From Cyanobacteriota bacterium (GTDB taxonomy: Bacteria > Cyanobacteriota > Cyanobacteriia > Phormidesmidales > Phormidesmidaceae), in assembly GCA_027592485.1 (NCBI GenBank), contig JAQCKL010000001.1, forward strand, positions 1 to 32,309: a stretch of 32,309 nucleotides of DNA, read 5' to 3'. Below the pieces are notes generated by a model. The model was given only the letters and a program-made list of their open reading frames with translations, did not search any database and had not been told where the DNA came from. The translations under genes and the position numbers were made by a program. The first letter of the stretch is position 1; each line of letters starts with the position of its first letter. Below are positions 7,577-15,210 of the stretch, piece by piece.

Positions 7577-7642
7577 TGCTTTGAGTCCATTCACTAAGAT
7601 TGCATCAGTAGTTCAGAGTTATATAGGACGATTAGGGAGGTC

Positions 7643-8035
7643 ATGGCTAAACCAACACGTAAACCGGGCGGTCGTAAGACTAAGAAGAATATCCCGAGCG
7701 GCGTAGCGCATATTCAATCTACTTTTAATAACACTATTGTCACGATCACCGATACGAATGGTGAAGCGGTGTCATGGTCATCCGCTGGTGCAAGTGGGTT
7801 TAAGGGAGCCAAAAAGGGTACACCTTTTGCCGCTCAAACTGCAGCCGATAGTGCGGCGCGGCGAGCGATGGACCAAGGGATGCGGCAAATTGAGGTTATG
7901 GTAAGTGGTCCTGGTGCTGGTCGTGAGACCGCGATTCGGGCCTTACAGGGTGCGGGCTTAGAGATCACGTTGATTCGAGATGTGACCCCGATTCCCCATA
8001 ATGGCTGCCGTCCACCCAAGCGGCGACGTGTTTAG
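7643..8035 (+). CDS. rpsK: 30S ribosomal protein S11
   Basis: S11 forms part of the small-subunit platform near the E-site mRNA path. The 130-residue product shows the family pattern: IPSGVAHIQSTFNNTIVTITD, SWSSAGASGFKGAKKGTPFA, the PGAGRETAIRAL block and the terminal VTPIPHNGCRPPKRRRV. The ATG at 7643 is preceded by a strong GGGAGGT ribosome binding site. It lies 38 bases before rpoA, the standard alpha-operon neighbour, but 123 bases after rpsM because of the intervening hairpin region. Confidence 0.98.
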   Translation: MAKPTRKPGGRKTKKNIPSGVAHIQSTFNNTIVTITDTNGEAVSWSSAGASGFKGAKKGTPFAAQTAADSAARRAMDQGMRQIEVMVSGPGAGRETAIRALQGAGLEITLIRDVTPIPHNGCRPPKRRRV

Positions 8036-8073
8036 AATTCTTGGATAGTGGTGAGGCAAAGGGAGGCCCTGTT

Positions 8074-9018
8074 ATGGCACAGTTTCAAGTTGAGTGCGTC
8101 GAATCCGTAATTGCTGACGACGAGAGCTACTATAGTCGATTTGTCATTGAGGCATTGGAACGTAGTCAGGGGATTACCGTTGGTAATGCCTTACGGCGAG
8201 TATTGCTGTCTAATCTTTATGGATCAGCGATTACTGCTGTCCGTATTGCCGGGGCAACCCACGAGTTTTCGACCATCCCCGGCGTCCGGGAGGATGTGCT
8301 GGACATTCTGCTCAATATGAAAGTGGTGGTGTTGAAGAGCTATTCAACCCAGCCGCAAATTGGACGGCTCATGGTCCAGGGTCCGGCCAAAGTGACTGCT
8401 GGGGATTTCGAACTGCCTTCAGAGGTCGAGTTCATTAATCCTGAGCAGTACATTGCCTCTGTCGCTGAGGGTCATACCCTAGAGATGGAGTTCCGGATCG
8501 AGCAGGGACAAGGGTATCGAGCTGTGGATCGGGCGCGCGATGAAGCTACAGCGCTCGATTTCATGCAGATTGATGCCGTGTTTATGCCTGTCCGCAAGGT
8601 GAATTACACCGTTGAAGAAATCATTGTGGGTGGAGCCCTTCAAAAGGATCGGCTTCTCCTCGATGTATGGACTAATGGCAGTGTGACACCGCAGCAGGCC
8701 ATGAGCGAAGCGGCGGCTATCTTGGTTGATTTATTTAATCCCCTTAAGGATGTCACCCTTGAGCCAAAACAGGATGAATCGACTCGGGAAGAAGATCCAG
8801 CTAACCAAATCCCGATTGAAGAGCTGCAATTGTCGGTGAGAGCCTACAACTGCTTGAAGCGGGCTCAGATTAATTCCGTTTCAGACTTGCTTGATTACAC
8901 CCAAGAAGACCTGCTGGAGATCAAAAACTTTGGTCAGAAATCAGCAGAAGAGGTGATTGAAGCTCTGCAGCAGCGTCTGGGCATCACCCTCGCGACTGAA
9001 GCCTCAAAGCCCGTGTAG
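8074..9018 (+). CDS. rpoA: DNA-directed RNA polymerase alpha subunit
   Basis: Alpha nucleates RNA polymerase assembly through its N-terminal domain and contacts UP elements and activators through its C-terminal domain. I use the ATG at 8074 (MAQFQVECVESVIADDESYY), preceded by GGGAGG at 8061-8066. The frame upstream to 8041 encodes unconserved residues. The product is 314 residues. The N-terminal domain includes the LERSQGITVGNALRRVLLSN assembly motif. An acidic linker follows, and the C-terminal helix-hairpin-helix domain contains SVRAYNCLKRAQINSVSDLL and IKNFGQKSAEEV. This is normal length and architecture for cyanobacteria. Confidence 0.97.
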   Translation: MAQFQVECVESVIADDESYYSRFVIEALERSQGITVGNALRRVLLSNLYGSAITAVRIAGATHEFSTIPGVREDVLDILLNMKVVVLKSYSTQPQIGRLMVQGPAKVTAGDFELPSEVEFINPEQYIASVAEGHTLEMEFRIEQGQGYRAVDRARDEATALDFMQIDAVFMPVRKVNYTVEEIIVGGALQKDRLLLDVWTNGSVTPQQAMSEAAAILVDLFNPLKDVTLEPKQDESTREEDPANQIPIEELQLSVRAYNCLKRAQINSVSDLLDYTQEDLLEIKNFGQKSAEEVIEALQQRLGITLATEASKPV

Positions 9019-9030
9019 GTGAAGACCGAC

Positions 9031-9088
9031 TACCTCAGTGCCCATCTCACTGAGGTAACCCTTCCGGAGCCCTGGCTTCGGATTTTTA
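9031..9088 (+). terminator. tandem hairpins between rpoA and rplQ, second terminator-like
   Basis: The first stem pairs TACCTCAGTG (9031-9040) with CACTGAGGTA (9048-9057) perfectly, 10 bp with a 7-base loop. The second pairs 9063-9070 with 9075-9082 (8 bp, one G-U) around a 4-base loop and is followed directly by TTTTT. The pair resembles an attenuator or partial terminator inside the operon, because rplQ follows only 26 bases later on the same strand. Confidence 0.6.
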
Positions 9089-9113
9089 TTGTTTAGTGAT
9101 TGGGGGAATTAAA

Positions 9114-9464
9114 ATGCGTCACGGTTGTCGTGTGCCCAAGCTGGGGCTTCCGGCTGATCAGCGTCGCGCTCTGTTGCGAGCATTAACCACTGAATTGATT
9201 CGCCATGGCCGTATTACTACGACCAAGGTTCGGGCTAAAGCGGTGCGCTCTGAAGCTGAGCACATCATCACCTTGGCTAAGGACGGTTCTTTGGCCGCTC
9301 GGCGTCGAGCGATCGGGTACCTGTATGACAAGCAGTTGGTTCATGCTTTGTTTGACCAAGCTAGCGATCGCTATGGCGATCGCCAGGGTGGCTATACCCG
9401 CATCTTTCGGACGGTGAGCCGTCGTGGGGATAACGCTGATATGGCGATTATCGAGCTGACCTAA
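9114..9464 (+). CDS. rplQ: 50S ribosomal protein L17
   Basis: L17 is a large-subunit protein near the exit-tunnel opening. The start at ATG 9114 gives MRHGCRVPKLGLPADQRRAL, the family N-terminus, and a 116-residue product. GGGGGA a few bases upstream acts as the ribosome binding site. The earlier in-frame start at 9096 adds only MIGGIK. Conserved blocks include ELIRHGRITTTKVRAKAVR and the terminal GGYTRIFRTVSRRGDNADMA. The gene contains two HIP1 octamers within about 20 bases (near 9364-9383). It follows rpoA, as is standard, but behind a tandem hairpin that may reduce read-through. Confidence 0.97.
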   Translation: MRHGCRVPKLGLPADQRRALLRALTTELIRHGRITTTKVRAKAVRSEAEHIITLAKDGSLAARRRAIGYLYDKQLVHALFDQASDRYGDRQGGYTRIFRTVSRRGDNADMAIIELT

Positions 9465-9476
9465 GGATCTATTGAG

Positions 9477-10361
9477 ATGAGTCCGTCAACCCCACTAGTC
9501 ACACAATTGCGTGATAAAGGTACATCACTCCCTTGCCAAACCCAGCGGGTGGCATTGGTGGTGCAGTACGTGGGGACTCGTTTTCATGGATGGCAACGTC
9601 AATCTCAAGCCAGAACAGTTCAGGGAGATATCGAGCTAGCCCTGAAATCATTCTTGGGGTATTACGTCACGTTGATTGGGGCCGGGCGCACGGATGCGGG
9701 CGTTCATGGTGCGGGTCAAGTCGCCCACTTTGATGCCCCCACATTGATTCCGGCTCATCGGTGGGCAACAATTTTGAACGCCCGCTTGCCCGAAGACATC
9801 TTAATTCGGGCGGCGGCAATTGTTCCAGAGGATTGGCACGCCCAATTTTCGGCCCGATGGCGACGATATCGGTATACCTTGTACACCGACGCGGTTCCCA
9901 ACTTGTTTGTCAGTCCGTTTACCTGGCACTACTATTACCAGCCTTTAAGTGAGACCTTGATTCAGGCCGCCCTTGATCCTCTGGTGGGTTACCACGACTT
10001 ATCTGCTTTCCATCGAGCTGGTTCGGGACGCGCCCATTCATGGGTTGAGTTGCAAGACGCTGTTTGTCATCGCCAAGCTGATTTCTTGATGGTGGAGTTA
10101 CAGGCAACTGGCTTTCTTTATGGCATGGTGCGCTTGATTATGGGGCTGTTGGTGCAGGTGGGACGGGGGCTCTTGAGCGTCGATGACTTTACTCACCTAT
10201 GGCAAACTCAACAGCGGGAACAGGTAAAGTATTCGGCCCCTGCAAAGGGTTTGTGTTTACTTCGGGTTGGGTATGACACCTTTCCCTTTGCGCCGAACCT
10301 CTGGTTTGACACCCAGCCTCAGTTCCAGTTCAGTCCACCCCCCCTAACGGTGGCGGTATGA
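9477..10361 (+). CDS. truA: tRNA pseudouridine(38-40) synthase TruA
   Basis: TruA converts uridines 38-40 in the anticodon arm of many tRNAs to pseudouridine. The 294-residue product has an N-terminal extension of about 23 residues, then the catalytic fold: VQYVGTRFHGWQRQ, and GAGRTDAGVHGAGQVAHFD with the catalytic Asp at about residue 73. Later blocks include NARLPEDI, the FSARWRRYRYTLY segment, the HDLSAFHRAGS core and GFLYGMVRLIMGLLVQVGRG. It starts 12 bases after rplQ and precedes rplM, the same order seen in other cyanobacterial and plastid-lineage clusters. The first ATG (9477) is used; starts further in are possible because the extension is not conserved. Confidence 0.94.
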   Translation: MSPSTPLVTQLRDKGTSLPCQTQRVALVVQYVGTRFHGWQRQSQARTVQGDIELALKSFLGYYVTLIGAGRTDAGVHGAGQVAHFDAPTLIPAHRWATILNARLPEDILIRAAAIVPEDWHAQFSARWRRYRYTLYTDAVPNLFVSPFTWHYYYQPLSETLIQAALDPLVGYHDLSAFHRAGSGRAHSWVELQDAVCHRQADFLMVELQATGFLYGMVRLIMGLLVQVGRGLLSVDDFTHLWQTQQREQVKYSAPAKGLCLLRVGYDTFPFAPNLWFDTQPQFQFSPPPLTVAV

Positions 10362-10428
10362 ACTGAATCTCATCCCCCCTAAGCTTTCTATCTTTTGTTA
10401 TTGATTTTTAGACCTGTAGGAAACACCC

Positions 10429-10878
10429 ATGACTAAAACCTATGTCCCCCCAGTCGATACCCTTGAGAGAAAGTGGTATATCGTTGATGCCGCTGATCAA
10501 AGGCTGGGTCGTCTTTCCACCGAAATCGCCAAGGTTTTGCGAGGCAAAAACAAACCCACCTATACCCCCAATATGGATACAGGGGATTTTGTCGTGGTCA
10601 TCAATGCCGACAAGGTGACCGTGACGGGCAATAAACGGGAAGAGAAACTCTATCGCCGTCACTCTGGTCGTCCCGGCGGGATGAAAACCGAGACCTTTGC
10701 AAAGCTCCAAAACCGGCTTCCTGAGCGGATTATTGAGCAGGCAGTCAAGGGGATGTTGCCTAAAAATGCCCTGGGTCGCAAGTTGTTCACCAAACTCAAG
10801 GTATATGCCGGGTCTGACCATCCCCACCAAGCCCAATCGCCCGAAGTTCTTGTTATTCAAACCGTGTTAGGAGAGTAA
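10429..10878 (+). CDS. rplM: 50S ribosomal protein L13
   Basis: L13 is an early-assembly large-subunit protein. The 149-residue product shows KWYIVDAADQRLGRLSTEIA, the LRGKNKPTYTPNMDTGDFVV block, the VTGNKREEKLYRRHSG segment and the MLPKNALGRKLFTKLKVYAG motif, all typical for L13. The ATG at 10429 is preceded by AGGAAA. It is directly coupled to rpsI: the two overlap at the rplM stop, or lie 5 bases apart, depending on the rpsI start chosen. rplM-rpsI pairing is nearly universal in bacteria. Confidence 0.97.
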   Translation: MTKTYVPPVDTLERKWYIVDAADQRLGRLSTEIAKVLRGKNKPTYTPNMDTGDFVVVINADKVTVTGNKREEKLYRRHSGRPGGMKTETFAKLQNRLPERIIEQAVKGMLPKNALGRKLFTKLKVYAGSDHPHQAQSPEVLVIQTVLGE

Positions 10879-10883
10879 TGATC

Positions 10884-11297
10884 ATGCAAGCTACTGACGC
10901 TAACGATCGCGTAGTCTACTGGGGAACAGGCCGACGCAAAAATGCGATCGCTCGGGTACGTCTCGTGCCTGGCGATGGCCAAATTGTGATCAATGGCCGT
11001 CCTGGAGATAACTACCTCCAATACAATGCCAGTTATCTATCCAGTGCCAAGGCCCCCCTGGAAACCCTCGGTCTGGAGAGTGATTACGACATTTTGGCAA
11101 ACGTCCATGGTGGTGGCCTGACCGGCCATGCCGATGCCATTAAGATGGGCGTCGCTCGGGCACTGTGTCAGTTGGATCCCGACAATCGTAGACCTCTAAA
11201 AACCGAAGGCTATTTGACCCGCGATCCCCGTTGTAAAGAGCGGCGGAAATACGGTCTTAAAAAGGCCCGGAAAGCGCCTCAATTTTCCAAGCGTTAA
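10884..11297 (+). CDS. rpsI: 30S ribosomal protein S9
   Basis: S9 lies in the small-subunit head, with its C-terminal tail reaching the P-site tRNA. I prefer the ATG at 10884 (MQATDANDRVVYWGTGRRKN), which matches cyanobacterial homologues and gives 137 residues. An ATG at 10878, overlapping the rplM stop, would add two residues; AGGAG at 10869-10873 lies 10 or 4 bases away respectively, so both starts are possible. Conserved blocks are WGTGRRKNAIARVRLVPGDG, the NVHGGGLTGHADAIKMGVAR segment and the terminal KKARKAPQFSKR tail that ends in Lys-Arg as expected. Confidence 0.96.
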   Translation: MQATDANDRVVYWGTGRRKNAIARVRLVPGDGQIVINGRPGDNYLQYNASYLSSAKAPLETLGLESDYDILANVHGGGLTGHADAIKMGVARALCQLDPDNRRPLKTEGYLTRDPRCKERRKYGLKKARKAPQFSKR

Positions 11298-11375
11298 TTC
11301 GACTTCTGGACAGTGCGGCTGGGGGCAATTCTGGCCAATTAATGACATAGCAACCCTGATTTGTAACCATTCACC

Positions 11376-11621
11376 ATGCCTAAATCTGAAATTCACCCCG
11401 AGTGGTATCCCGAGGCCAAAGTCTATTGCGATGGCAAAATCATCATGACGGTTGGGTCTACCAAACCCGAGCTCCGTGTGGATGTTTGGTCTGGCAATCA
11501 CCCTTTCTACACCGGCACTCAGAAAATCATTGATACCGAGGGCCGCGTCGAACGGTTTATGCGGAAGTACGGCATGGCTCCCCCTGCCGAGCCCACTGGA
11601 ACTGAGTCCGCAGAGCAGTAG
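11376..11621 (+). CDS. rpmE: 50S ribosomal protein L31 (zinc-ligand-poor form)
   Basis: L31 helps bridge the two ribosomal subunits. The 81-residue product has the family pattern IHPEWYPEAKVYCDG, then VDVWSGNHPFYTGTQKIID and RVERFMRKYGM, followed by an unconserved acidic tail. Only one cysteine is present (in VYCDG) and the second CxxC pair is replaced by DVWSGN, so zinc binding is unlikely. As far as I recall this substitution is usual in cyanobacterial L31. The gene lies between rpsI and prfA, each gap being under 80 bases, and is likely co-transcribed with them. Confidence 0.94.
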   Translation: MPKSEIHPEWYPEAKVYCDGKIIMTVGSTKPELRVDVWSGNHPFYTGTQKIIDTEGRVERFMRKYGMAPPAEPTGTESAEQ

Positions 11622-11688
11622 CCGAGCCCCTGCCACCCGTCCTCGGGTACGCATGCATATCAAGGTTACTTAGCCCATAGGTCAGTAC

Positions 11689-12792
11689 ATGGCTGAAGCA
11701 TATCTGTTAGACAAGCTGAACTCCGTTGACCAAACGTTTCACGAATTAACGCGACGTTTGGCTGATCCTGACGTGGCTAAGGATCCTGATGAGTTTCAGC
11801 GAATTGCTAAGGCCCGTTCCTCCTTAGAGGAAACGGTAAACACCTATGAAACTTGGAAGCAGATCCAGGAAGAGTTGGTCGGGGCTCGCGAAGTCTATAA
11901 AGAGTCAATCGACGATCCCGACTTTCGGGAAATGGCAGCATTAGAAGTATCGGCCCTAGATGAACAGGTTGCCGCCTTAGAGGATCGACTCAAAGTACTG
12001 CTGCTACCCCGCGACCCCAATGATGATAAAAACATCATGCTAGAGGTCCGGGCCGGGACCGGGGGCGATGAAGCCGGAATTTGGGCCGGTGATCTGGTGC
12101 GGATGTATTCGCGGTATGCGGAGGGACAGCGCTGGCGGGTCAAGCTCCTGAGCCAATCTCTGGCTGATATGGGGGGGGTCAAGGAGGCTATTCTTGAGAT
12201 CCAAGGGGATCAGGTTTATAGCAAGTTGAAATATGAGTCCGGTGTCCATCGGGTGCAACGGGTACCGGTCACTGAGGCGGGGGGCAGGGTCCATACCTCT
12301 ACGGCGACGGTGGCCATTATGCCGGAGGTGGATGATGTTGAGGTCACCATCGACCCTAAAGATATTGAAATGTCTACGGCCCGTTCAGGGGGTGCTGGGG
12401 GACAAAACGTCAACAAGGTAGAAACCGCCGTTGACTTGATCCACAAACCCACCGGGATCCGAATTTTTTGTACGGAAGAGCGATCTCAACTGCAAAATCG
12501 GGAGCGGGCCATGCAAATCCTGCGGGCCAAGCTGTACGAGATGATGTTACGGGAGCAGCAGGAAGAAATCACCTCCATGCGTCGTTCCCAAGTGGGGACC
12601 GGCTCGCGCTCGGAGAAGATTCGCACCTATAACTACAAAGACAACCGCGTCACCGATCATCGCCTGGGCCAGAACTTTACCCTCACCCCTGTTCTGACCG
12701 GTGAAATTGAGGACATGATTCAATCCTGTATCTCCCAGGATCAACAGGAACGGCTCGAAGAATTGGCTACTTCCACAGCAACTGCACCTTAG
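11689..12792 (+). CDS. prfA: peptide chain release factor 1
   Basis: RF1 recognises UAA and UAG stop codons and triggers peptide release. The 367-residue product contains the RF1-type codon-recognition tripeptide PVT (about 193-195, in RVQRVPVTEAGGRVHTS) and the catalytic GGQ motif (about 237-239, in RSGGAGGQNVNKVET). The N-terminal coiled region, the VRAGTGGDEAGIWAGDL block and the late SEKIRTYNYKDNRVTDHR segment also match. It is the last gene of the alpha-cluster run, and a 150-base gap follows with only a weak 6-bp stem near 12800. Length is normal. The proline-x-threonine tripeptide argues for RF1 rather than RF2. Confidence 0.97.
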   Translation: MAEAYLLDKLNSVDQTFHELTRRLADPDVAKDPDEFQRIAKARSSLEETVNTYETWKQIQEELVGAREVYKESIDDPDFREMAALEVSALDEQVAALEDRLKVLLLPRDPNDDKNIMLEVRAGTGGDEAGIWAGDLVRMYSRYAEGQRWRVKLLSQSLADMGGVKEAILEIQGDQVYSKLKYESGVHRVQRVPVTEAGGRVHTSTATVAIMPEVDDVEVTIDPKDIEMSTARSGGAGGQNVNKVETAVDLIHKPTGIRIFCTEERSQLQNRERAMQILRAKLYEMMLREQQEEITSMRRSQVGTGSRSEKIRTYNYKDNRVTDHRLGQNFTLTPVLTGEIEDMIQSCISQDQQERLEELATSTATAP

Positions 12793-12942
12793 GGCGTTGT
12801 TCGGCGGTCACCTATTAAAATACGCCGAGATTGCGCCTGATCACCTTAGCGAAACGCGTCGGACAGTTACCCAGCCAGCACGCCTCATCTTTGACTTGCT
12901 ACACTGCTTTAGCCCTTCGCTGTTTCAGCCGGTAACTTAGCC

Positions 12943-14253
12943 ATGGCTCGGTTCCTCCATATCGCCGACATTCACCTCGGGTTCGATCGCTACAACAACA
13001 AAGAGCGCACCAAGGACTTCTACTTTGCCCTCTCTGATGTGCTGGACCGTTACGCCATTCAGGTCAAGGTCGATTTCGTGATCATCTGCGGAGATCTGTT
13101 TGAGCAGCGGATGATTCAGCCCGCTGTACTCAACCAGGCCCAACTCTGTCTGCAAAAAGTGAAAGATGCGGGCATTCCGGTGCTAGCGATCGAGGGCAAC
13201 CACGATAACTGTCCCTATGGCACTGCGACCAGTTGGCTCAAATACCTCTCCCAGTGGGGGTTGCTGACGCTGTTGGAACCGGATCAAAATCGAGACAATG
13301 GCACTGTTCACTATAGCCATTGGGATGACGCATCCCGTTCTGGGGGATACATTGACTTGCCCTGTGGGGTCAGGGTACTCGGCTCCCATTGGTACGGGGC
13401 GGCGGCCCCCCAGGCGATTGAACAAATTGCGGCAGCGATCGCGGCCTTACCCCCTGGCCCTGAAAACACCCTACTGATGTTTCACCATGGGTTGGAGGGG
13501 CAAATTGCCCGCTATAGCGGCGCGCTGCGGTACCGGGAACTGTTGCCCCTGAAGGCGGTGGGGGTCGATTATTTGGCCCTAGGACATATCCACAAGGCCT
13601 ATAGCGAAGAAGAATGGGTCTTTAATCCGGGGTCTCTGGAGGCCAACAATATTGAGGAAGGCAGCTTTGAAAGGGGAGCCTATCTCGTAGAGTTCACCTC
13701 TGCCGGAGTCCAGGCGGAGTTAAAGCAGGATTATTACCAGCGGACGATTGTGCGCCTTGTTCTCAAGACCCAGGGGGATGAAAGCCAGGAGGAACTGGTG
13801 GAAGCGGCGATCGCCCAAGTCAATCAGGCGATCGCCTCTGGCAGACTCGTCCTCGCTGATGCCCCCATGGTGGAATTGCGTATCCAAGGGACGGTAGGCT
13901 TTGACCGGCTCTCCTTGGATACCAAACAGCTGCAGCAACAACTTCAAACCCTGAGCCAGGCGTTGATATTTTTGCTGAAGTATGAGGTGGAAGAGACAGC
14001 CTACCAATCTCCCATCACTGATGACGCCAGCCGTGATCAGATTGAGCGAAATGCTTTCCTAGATCTGCTGACGGGCCATCGGGACTACAAAAAACGGGCA
14101 GAATCCCTGGCCCAAGGGCTGGTTGACCTAAAAGAGCGTCAACTGGCAGGCCAGAGCGAGGAAGCACTCTATCCCTTTATCGCAGCCCTGTTGGACACGC
14201 CTGCGGAGCCGGTCGTAGAACCGGCAGGAGAACTCGCCTTAGAAGAAACCTAA
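12943..14253 (+). CDS. SbcD/Mre11-like DNA repair exonuclease (metallophosphoesterase)
   Basis: A 436-residue calcineurin-like phosphoesterase of the SbcD/Mre11 group, expected to act on DNA ends. The metal-binding motifs are in order: D9-x-H11 (ADIHLG), GD51 (IICGDLFEQR), GNHD (85-88), a histidine pair in MFHHGLEG, and GHIH in YLALGHIHKAYSEE. The capping region follows to about residue 330, and the C-terminal part is acidic and less conserved. Cyanobacteria usually carry this as a stand-alone gene, and no sbcC partner is visible here. A TGCTACACT extended -10 sequence at 12897-12905 could serve as its promoter, though without a good -35. The start is ATG 12943. Confidence 0.88.
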   Translation: MARFLHIADIHLGFDRYNNKERTKDFYFALSDVLDRYAIQVKVDFVIICGDLFEQRMIQPAVLNQAQLCLQKVKDAGIPVLAIEGNHDNCPYGTATSWLKYLSQWGLLTLLEPDQNRDNGTVHYSHWDDASRSGGYIDLPCGVRVLGSHWYGAAAPQAIEQIAAAIAALPPGPENTLLMFHHGLEGQIARYSGALRYRELLPLKAVGVDYLALGHIHKAYSEEEWVFNPGSLEANNIEEGSFERGAYLVEFTSAGVQAELKQDYYQRTIVRLVLKTQGDESQEELVEAAIAQVNQAIASGRLVLADAPMVELRIQGTVGFDRLSLDTKQLQQQLQTLSQALIFLLKYEVEETAYQSPITDDASRDQIERNAFLDLLTGHRDYKKRAESLAQGLVDLKERQLAGQSEEALYPFIAALLDTPAEPVVEPAGELALEET

Positions 14254-14259
14254 AACCGC

Positions 14260-15009
14260 CTAACCAGCCCATAGCCAGAACCGTTGTTCCCACAACATCA
14301 AACAGCCACTCACCGCTACCAGGGCAAACACCATTTGACGAAACTGCTCACTGGTCATACGCTGGAGCACCTGCTTACCCAGCCAGTTGGCCGGAATGGC
14401 TGCCATCCCCATCAGCAATCCGTAGCCCAGATAGGTATGGTCCAAGGCCCCTAAGCCCAGGTAGCTGATCAATTTAACAATGTGGAGCGCAGTTTTATTG
14501 AGCGCTTTGGTCGCCACCATCGCCTCTTTTTCCAGGCCATAGCTGAGGTATATGGGGTTCATGATCGGACCGGTACTGCCAATCAGGCCCGAACCAATGG
14601 CATTCAAAAAGGCCACCGGCAAAAAGTGCCAGGGGCGAATGGTCAGCCCTTGCCAGGGTTGCCACCAGCGACTAACCCAGTAGTTGAGCACCATGGCCAG
14701 CAGTGCTAAGCCTAGCAATATCCCCAGCCATTCCGCATGGATCTGGGTGAAGGCATAGACCCCAATTAAGGCCCCGGCAACGGCCCCCGGCACATACCAA
14801 GCGGTGACCTGCCAGTCGATCTCGGACCAAAAGAAGCAACTGCGCTGGAGATTGCCCACCAGTAGCCCCACCGTAATCACGGGGGCAACCGCTTGGGATC
14901 CCAACAGCAAGGTGATTACCGGGATCAAAATAATCGGGCTGCCGCCCCCGGCTATCATGCTCAGAAACCAGGCAATAAAGCTAACACCGGTCAGAACCAG
15001 GGCGGTCAT
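14260..15009 (-). CDS. TauE/SafE family membrane permease (putative anion/sulfite exporter)
   Basis: A 249-residue integral membrane protein with about seven or eight hydrophobic segments. It belongs by appearance to the TauE/SafE (UPF0721/YfcA) family, some members of which export sulfite or organosulfonates. Diagnostic features are the N-terminal SFIAWFLSMIAGGGSPIILIP repeat motif (a glycine-rich turn after helix 1) and its second-half counterpart AIGSGLIGSTGPIMNPIYL, reflecting the internal duplication. Substrate cannot be told from sequence. It converges on the sbcD-like gene with only a few bases between the stop codons. The start ATG is at 15007-15009. A copy of an interspersed repeat lies upstream at 15110-15210. 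Confidence 0.82.
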   Translation of the reverse strand: MTALVLTGVSFIAWFLSMIAGGGSPIILIPVITLLLGSQAVAPVITVGLLVGNLQRSCFFWSEIDWQVTAWYVPGAVAGALIGVYAFTQIHAEWLGILLGLALLAMVLNYWVSRWWQPWQGLTIRPWHFLPVAFLNAIGSGLIGSTGPIMNPIYLSYGLEKEAMVATKALNKTALHIVKLISYLGLGALDHTYLGYGLLMGMAAIPANWLGKQVLQRMTSEQFRQMVFALVAVSGCLMLWEQRFWLWAG

Positions 15010-15109
15010 AGGGCAAACAAATGGATTTCCGTGTAGGGGATCGAGCCGTGCGCTTGGGGATTACAGCTAGGCAATGCCTATCAATTGATTGCGTAATATT
15101 AATTTAATT

Positions 15110-15210
15110 TACAGCAGTCGCCAGTCCGGTTATGACAAGACTGCAAGTCACTTTGCTGCTGCGCTCGGGATCAGAGCGATCCTAGGTATCCTAAGCACAG
15201 TGGTCAGCGC
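15110..15210. repeat. interspersed repeat, copy A
   Basis: Aligns without gaps to 30605-30705, with 83 of 101 bases identical by my hand count. It contains a conserved GCAGTC...GACTGC inverted pair (15114-15119 and 15139-15144) and a GGATC-5-GATCC stem near 15168-15182. The right end covers the stop codon of the minus-strand RNA methyltransferase gene (15204-15206). No coding capacity is evident. Confidence 0.85.

Noticed and set aside
12793..12942. Terminator after prfA
   Set aside because: Only a 6-bp stem with a long loop and no T tract is present, too weak to call.
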